DNA of 64,000 nucleotides from the NCBI GenBank assembly GCA_944322725.1, contig CALUPU010000008.1:1-64000 (forward strand), in the 5' to 3' direction. Origin of the DNA: Candidatus Gastranaerophilales bacterium. GTDB taxonomy: Bacteria > Cyanobacteriota > Vampirovibrionia > Gastranaerophilales > Gastranaerophilaceae. This document shows positions 60,775-64,000 of the stretch, in pieces. The notes under the pieces were generated by a model, which searched no databases, was not told the DNA's origin, and saw nothing but the letters and a program-made list of their open reading frames with translations. Positions within the stretch are counted from its first letter, which is position 1, and every line of letters starts with the position of its first letter. The position numbers and the translations under genes are program-made.

Positions 60775-61872
60775 TTAACAATCTATAAATTCGGAAAGTA
60801 TTACATTAGAAATTAAAAAACCGTCATTGCTTAATCTATATCCGTTTTCTGTTTTTATAAGATGTCCGCTTGCAAGATATTTATCGAGAATGTTTTTGTA
60901 TAAATTTTCAAAATCTATTTTAAAACGGGTGTTAATTACTTTAACATTTATGCCTTCACCTTTTCTGAAACCTAGAAATATACTCTCTTCAAGGCGCTGA
61001 TGTTTGTTTAAAGATTCAATATACTCTTTAGATTTATAGTTTTTTTCATATTCTTTTAAATCAGTATAATTGGAATACCTTACTCCGCCGATGTAACCGT
61101 GTGCAGCCGCACCAAAGCCGTAGTACTCGCAGTCATTCCAGTAGTTTAAGTTGTGGCGCGATTCAAAACCATTTTTTGCAAAGTTGCTTATTTCATAATG
61201 CCAGTATCCGGATTTTTCAAGAGTTTCAATGGCTGCAAGGTACATATCTGCCTGAAGGTCGTCATCTGCAAGGTTTTCAGGCATGTTTTGGTAAAATTTA
61301 CATCCTTCTTCTATCTTTAACCCGTACAATGATATGTGTTCAACCCCGAGTTCTACTGCTGTATTGAGGTCTTTTATAAAATCAGGAAGAGTCTGCAGGG
61401 GCAGTCCGTATATAAAATCCGTACTTATATTTTGAAACCCTGCTTTTTTGCATTCCATTATTGTTTGCAGTGCCTTTTGGGAGTCATGTATGCGTCCTAT
61501 GGCTTTTAATATGCTGTTGTTAAAACTCTGCACACCTATGGATATTCTGTTGAATCCTGTATTTTTTAATTCTGTTAAATAGACAAGGTTAACTGTTTCA
61601 GGGTTTATTTCAACAGTTATCTCAGCAGCCGGTTCATAATTAAAACAGTATAAAAATTTTTTTAAATCATCAACCGGAAGTAATGAAGGAGTACCTCCGC
61701 CTATATAGAGCGTTTTTAGAGGTTCACCTTTGTAATAATGTTCAATTTCCGCAAGCAAAACATCTGTATATTTTTTACGCGTTGTTTCACTGCATCCTGT
61801 ATAAGAAACAAATGAACAGTAATTGCATTTGCTTTTGCAAAAAGGTATATGTATATATGCGCTTTGAGTCAT
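60775..61872 (-). CDS. hemW: HemW-like radical-SAM protein (haem chaperone family)
   Basis: 365 aa. Radical-SAM cluster FCKSKCNYCSF near residue 12, GGGTPSLL, the NPETV block and GVQSFNNSILKAIGR, with the WxxxEYYGFGAAAHGY end of the core. HemW lacks the extra cysteine of HemN and is a haem-trafficking protein rather than the coproporphyrinogen oxidase. Its ATG overlaps the proA stop. It is co-directional with proBA by position only. Confidence 0.88.
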   Translation of the reverse strand: MTQSAYIHIPFCKSKCNYCSFVSYTGCSETTRKKYTDVLLAEIEHYYKGEPLKTLYIGGGTPSLLPVDDLKKFLYCFNYEPAAEITVEINPETVNLVYLTELKNTGFNRISIGVQSFNNSILKAIGRIHDSQKALQTIMECKKAGFQNISTDFIYGLPLQTLPDFIKDLNTAVELGVEHISLYGLKIEEGCKFYQNMPENLADDDLQADMYLAAIETLEKSGYWHYEISNFAKNGFESRHNLNYWNDCEYYGFGAAAHGYIGGVRYSNYTDLKEYEKNYKSKEYIESLNKHQRLEESIFLGFRKGEGINVKVINTRFKIDFENLYKNILDKYLASGHLIKTENGYRLSNDGFLISNVILSEFIDC

Positions 61873-63173
61873 TATATTATTCTCTGGTGAATAAAAGTCT
61901 TTTTGCCTTCAGCATAAGGAGCAACTGTCTGTCCAGAGCCGTACATTTTGTATTTGTAAATAACAAGTCCTTCTAAGCCGACAGGACCTCTTGCGTGAGT
62001 TTTTGATGTAGAAATCCCGACTTCTGCGCCCAGTCCGTATCTGAATCCGTCTGCAAAGCGTGTAGACACATTTGAAAACACTCCTGCAGAGTCAACAAGA
62101 TTCATAAACACGTCGATAGCCTGCTTGTCTTCTGAAATAATGCAGTCAGTATGTCCCGAGCCGTAAACATTTATATGTGCTATTGCGTCAAACAGGTCTT
62201 TTACTGCTTTTATGGAAACTGTTTTGTCTCCGTATTCCGTTGCCCAGTCTTCTTTTGCTGCAAGTTCAAGATGAGGGGCAAATTCTTTGCACTTTTCACA
62301 TCCTTTGACTTTCACCTGTGCTTTTTCAAGTTCCATTACAAGCTGAGGGAGGTAGTTTTCAAGTAAACTTTCGTGTACGAGAATTGTTTCTACCGCATTG
62401 CAGGCGCTTGGATATTGAACTTTTGCATCTATACAAATATCTGTAGCTTTTTTTACATCAGCATTTTCGTCAATATAAATATGGCAGATGCCGTCAGCAT
62501 GACCCATGACAGGAATCTTTGTGTTATCTTTTACATACTGTACCAGCGCATTGCCTCCTCGCGGGATAATCAAATCAATATATTTATCCATGGCAAGCAT
62601 CTGTGCCACTTCATCGCGGCTGAAAAGAAGATTTATTGTGTCCTGCGGAAATGCTCCTGTTTCATTAAGTGCATCTTTTATTATTTTTGCAAGAATTACA
62701 TTTGTGTTATATGCTTCTTTTCCGCCTTTTAAAAGCACTGCATTGGCACTTTTAACTGCAAGAGCACAAATCTGAGGGATTACATCCGGTCTTGCTTCAA
62801 AGATTACGCCGATTACACCGATAGGACAGCTTACGCGGTACAAATCAAGACCCGTATCCAGTCCCATTGCCCATTGCTTTTTGTTAACGGGGTCTTCCAG
62901 TCTTTTTACGTCTCTTATGCCCTGAACCATATCACGCATTTTGTTGTCGTCAAGTTTCAGACGATTAAAGGTGCTCTGATTAATCTCTCCTGATTCCAGA
63001 AGGGATTTTGCCGCTTCAAGGTCTTTTGCGTTTTCCTGCAGTATAAGAAGTTTGTTTTCTTCAATTTTATCGGCAATAGCATCAAGTGCTTTGTTTTTAG
63101 TCATTGTGTCAAGAGAAGCCAGAGTGTATGATGCAAGTTTGGCATTTTGTGCCATTGTTTCTAAAGTGGTCAT
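61872..63173 (-). CDS. proA: Gamma-glutamyl phosphate reductase
   Basis: 433 aa. NAD(P)-dependent aldehyde-dehydrogenase fold. Catalytic Cys in PSACNAVETIL, and GVIGVIFEARPDVIPQICALAVKSANAVLLKGGKEAY, with the C-terminal GRGPVGLEGLVIYKY counterpart (ARGPVGLE). It reduces gamma-glutamyl phosphate to the semialdehyde for proline. AAGGAG precedes the ATG. It lies 12 bp downstream of proB. Confidence 0.96.
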   Translation of the reverse strand: MTTLETMAQNAKLASYTLASLDTMTKNKALDAIADKIEENKLLILQENAKDLEAAKSLLESGEINQSTFNRLKLDDNKMRDMVQGIRDVKRLEDPVNKKQWAMGLDTGLDLYRVSCPIGVIGVIFEARPDVIPQICALAVKSANAVLLKGGKEAYNTNVILAKIIKDALNETGAFPQDTINLLFSRDEVAQMLAMDKYIDLIIPRGGNALVQYVKDNTKIPVMGHADGICHIYIDENADVKKATDICIDAKVQYPSACNAVETILVHESLLENYLPQLVMELEKAQVKVKGCEKCKEFAPHLELAAKEDWATEYGDKTVSIKAVKDLFDAIAHINVYGSGHTDCIISEDKQAIDVFMNLVDSAGVFSNVSTRFADGFRYGLGAEVGISTSKTHARGPVGLEGLVIYKYKMYGSGQTVAPYAEGKKTFIHQRII

Positions 63174-63185
63174 TATAAATACTCC

Positions 63186-64000
63186 TTACAGTAATGCGAT
63201 ATTATCGCGCGTAATGATGGCGTCATAGTTTTTGTATCCCAGAATATCGAGTATGTCATCCGAGTGATGTCCGAGGATTTTTTTGCAGTCGGAACAGTTG
63301 TAATTAATCATACCGCGGGCAAACTCATTGCCATGTTCATCAAGTATGCTGACAATCTCACCTTTCTGGCAATCTCCTTCGATATTTAAAACGCCGATGG
63401 GTAACAGGCTTGTGTATTTTTCCGTTAAAGCTTTTTTGGCACCGTCGTTAACAATCAGACGTGCCTGTATATTGGTTGCATATGCAATCCATCGTTTTTT
63501 GTTTGCGAGGTTTTCCGTTGGCAGAAAAATTGTGCCCAGTTCTTCCTGCCCGAATATGCGTTTGATTATATGAGGTTCTTTACCGTTCGCAATAAGACCC
63601 GTACCGCCTGAACGTGTGATTACTTTCATTGCTTCGAGTTTTGTCTTCATACCGCCTCTTCCGCCTGCTGCGGCTCCTGAGGCAAACTCTTCAAATTCTT
63701 CCGTAATCTCTTGTACAACATCAATCTTTTTTGCGTTCGGGTTTGTTTTGGGATTGTCATCAAACAACCCGTCAATATCTGACAGAACAATTAAAACATC
63801 CGCATCGAGTTCGCTTGCAACAAGTGCGGAGAGTTTATCATTATCGGAAAAACTTATCTGAAATGCGTCTTTATAAAAAGCCAGTTCTTCTGTTGAAACA
63901 GTGTCATTCTGGTTTATTACGGGAATTGCACCGAGTGAAATAATAGTATTGAGCGTGTCATGAAGGCTCAGATACTTAACTCTCTGTGTAAAATCTTCTT
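63186..64000 (-). CDS. proB: Glutamate 5-kinase, C-terminal part (start outside window)
   Basis: The open frame continues to the window edge at 64000. The 271 codons present hold the kinase C-terminal part (NTIISLGAIPVINQNDTVSTEE, DADVLIVLSDIDGLFDDNPKTNP, GRGGMKTKLEA) and the PUA domain (from about the last 95 residues, including DEHGNEFARGMINYNCSD). It phosphorylates glutamate as the first step of proline synthesis. The first ATG in the visible part (63767) is not the start, since upstream codons are conserved. Confidence 0.95.
   Translation of the reverse strand, partial: EDFTQRVKYLSLHDTLNTIISLGAIPVINQNDTVSTEELAFYKDAFQISFSDNDKLSALVASELDADVLIVLSDIDGLFDDNPKTNPNAKKIDVVQEITEEFEEFASGAAAGGRGGMKTKLEAMKVITRSGGTGLIANGKEPHIIKRIFGQEELGTIFLPTENLANKKRWIAYATNIQARLIVNDGAKKALTEKYTSLLPIGVLNIEGDCQKGEIVSILDEHGNEFARGMINYNCSDCKKILGHHSDDILDILGYKNYDAIITRDNIALL

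Overview
The window is AT-rich and compact. It looks like the chromosome of a Gram-negative bacterium carrying a prophage. Evidence for an outer membrane is the LPS sugar genes (split hldE/rfaE kinase and adenylyltransferase, kdsB), a parvulin lipoprotein and YidD. Evidence for anaerobic, B12-linked life is nrdD-nrdG beside an adenosylcobalamin-dependent nrdJ. The gene mix (fliNOPQR-type export genes, bioG-bioC, CHASE2-GGDEF, proBA-hemW) fits a gut Melainabacteria/Gastranaerophilales-type genome, sister to photosynthetic Cyanobacteria. This assignment is inferred from content, since no 16S or marker tree is available here.

Layout. 1-8719 is the right end of a tailed prophage: a repeated cassette array, the tape-measure C-terminal part, an NlpC-like protein, a J-like tail-tip protein, a tail fibre and its partner, a lysis module ending in a GH108-type muramidase, and a terminator. 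8720-21706 is mostly minus-strand housekeeping: maf, rfaE2-rfaE1-parvulin-mfd, ileS, and a response regulator/histidine kinase pair. 21866-25027 holds a CHASE2-GGDEF gene with a tiny upstream ORF and a BlaI-type regulator cluster. 25149-35925 holds ade, riboswitch-controlled nrdDG, gltX, bioG-bioC and holA-holB. 35926-36655 is a noncoding, repeat-rich island. 36656-48186 holds nrdJ, ruvB, kdsB and the flagellar/type III export cluster. 48209-64000 holds a long-hairpin ncRNA candidate, Xaa-Pro peptidase, an rRNA methyltransferase, secDF, ffh, dprA, a glycosyltransferase, yidD, hemW, proA and the 3' part of proB.

How the parts work together. A cobalamin riboswitch candidate precedes the B12-independent class III ribonucleotide reductase (nrdDG), while the B12-dependent class II enzyme (nrdJ) is 9 kb away. 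This suggests B12 decides which reductase is made. The Ffh, SecDF and YidD genes belong to membrane protein export. The histidine kinase, double-receiver regulator and diguanylate cyclase sit together as a signalling island.

Most notable signals: (i) three tandem copies of a cassette made of a prophage tape-measure 5' end plus an opposite-strand secreted-protein gene driven by a conserved extended -10 promoter with no room for a leader; (ii) a palindromic element inserted in frame in nrdG, with a second copy behind holB that shows compensatory base changes; (iii) a duplicated noncoding unit (TATATATA box, CU-rich tract, terminator, shared repeat) at 36.1-36.5 kb and 53.8-54.15 kb; (iv) a long hairpin RNA candidate with 6S-like architecture at 48.2 kb; (v) many genes with a -10 box only 5-6 nt before the start codon, implying leaderless mRNAs.
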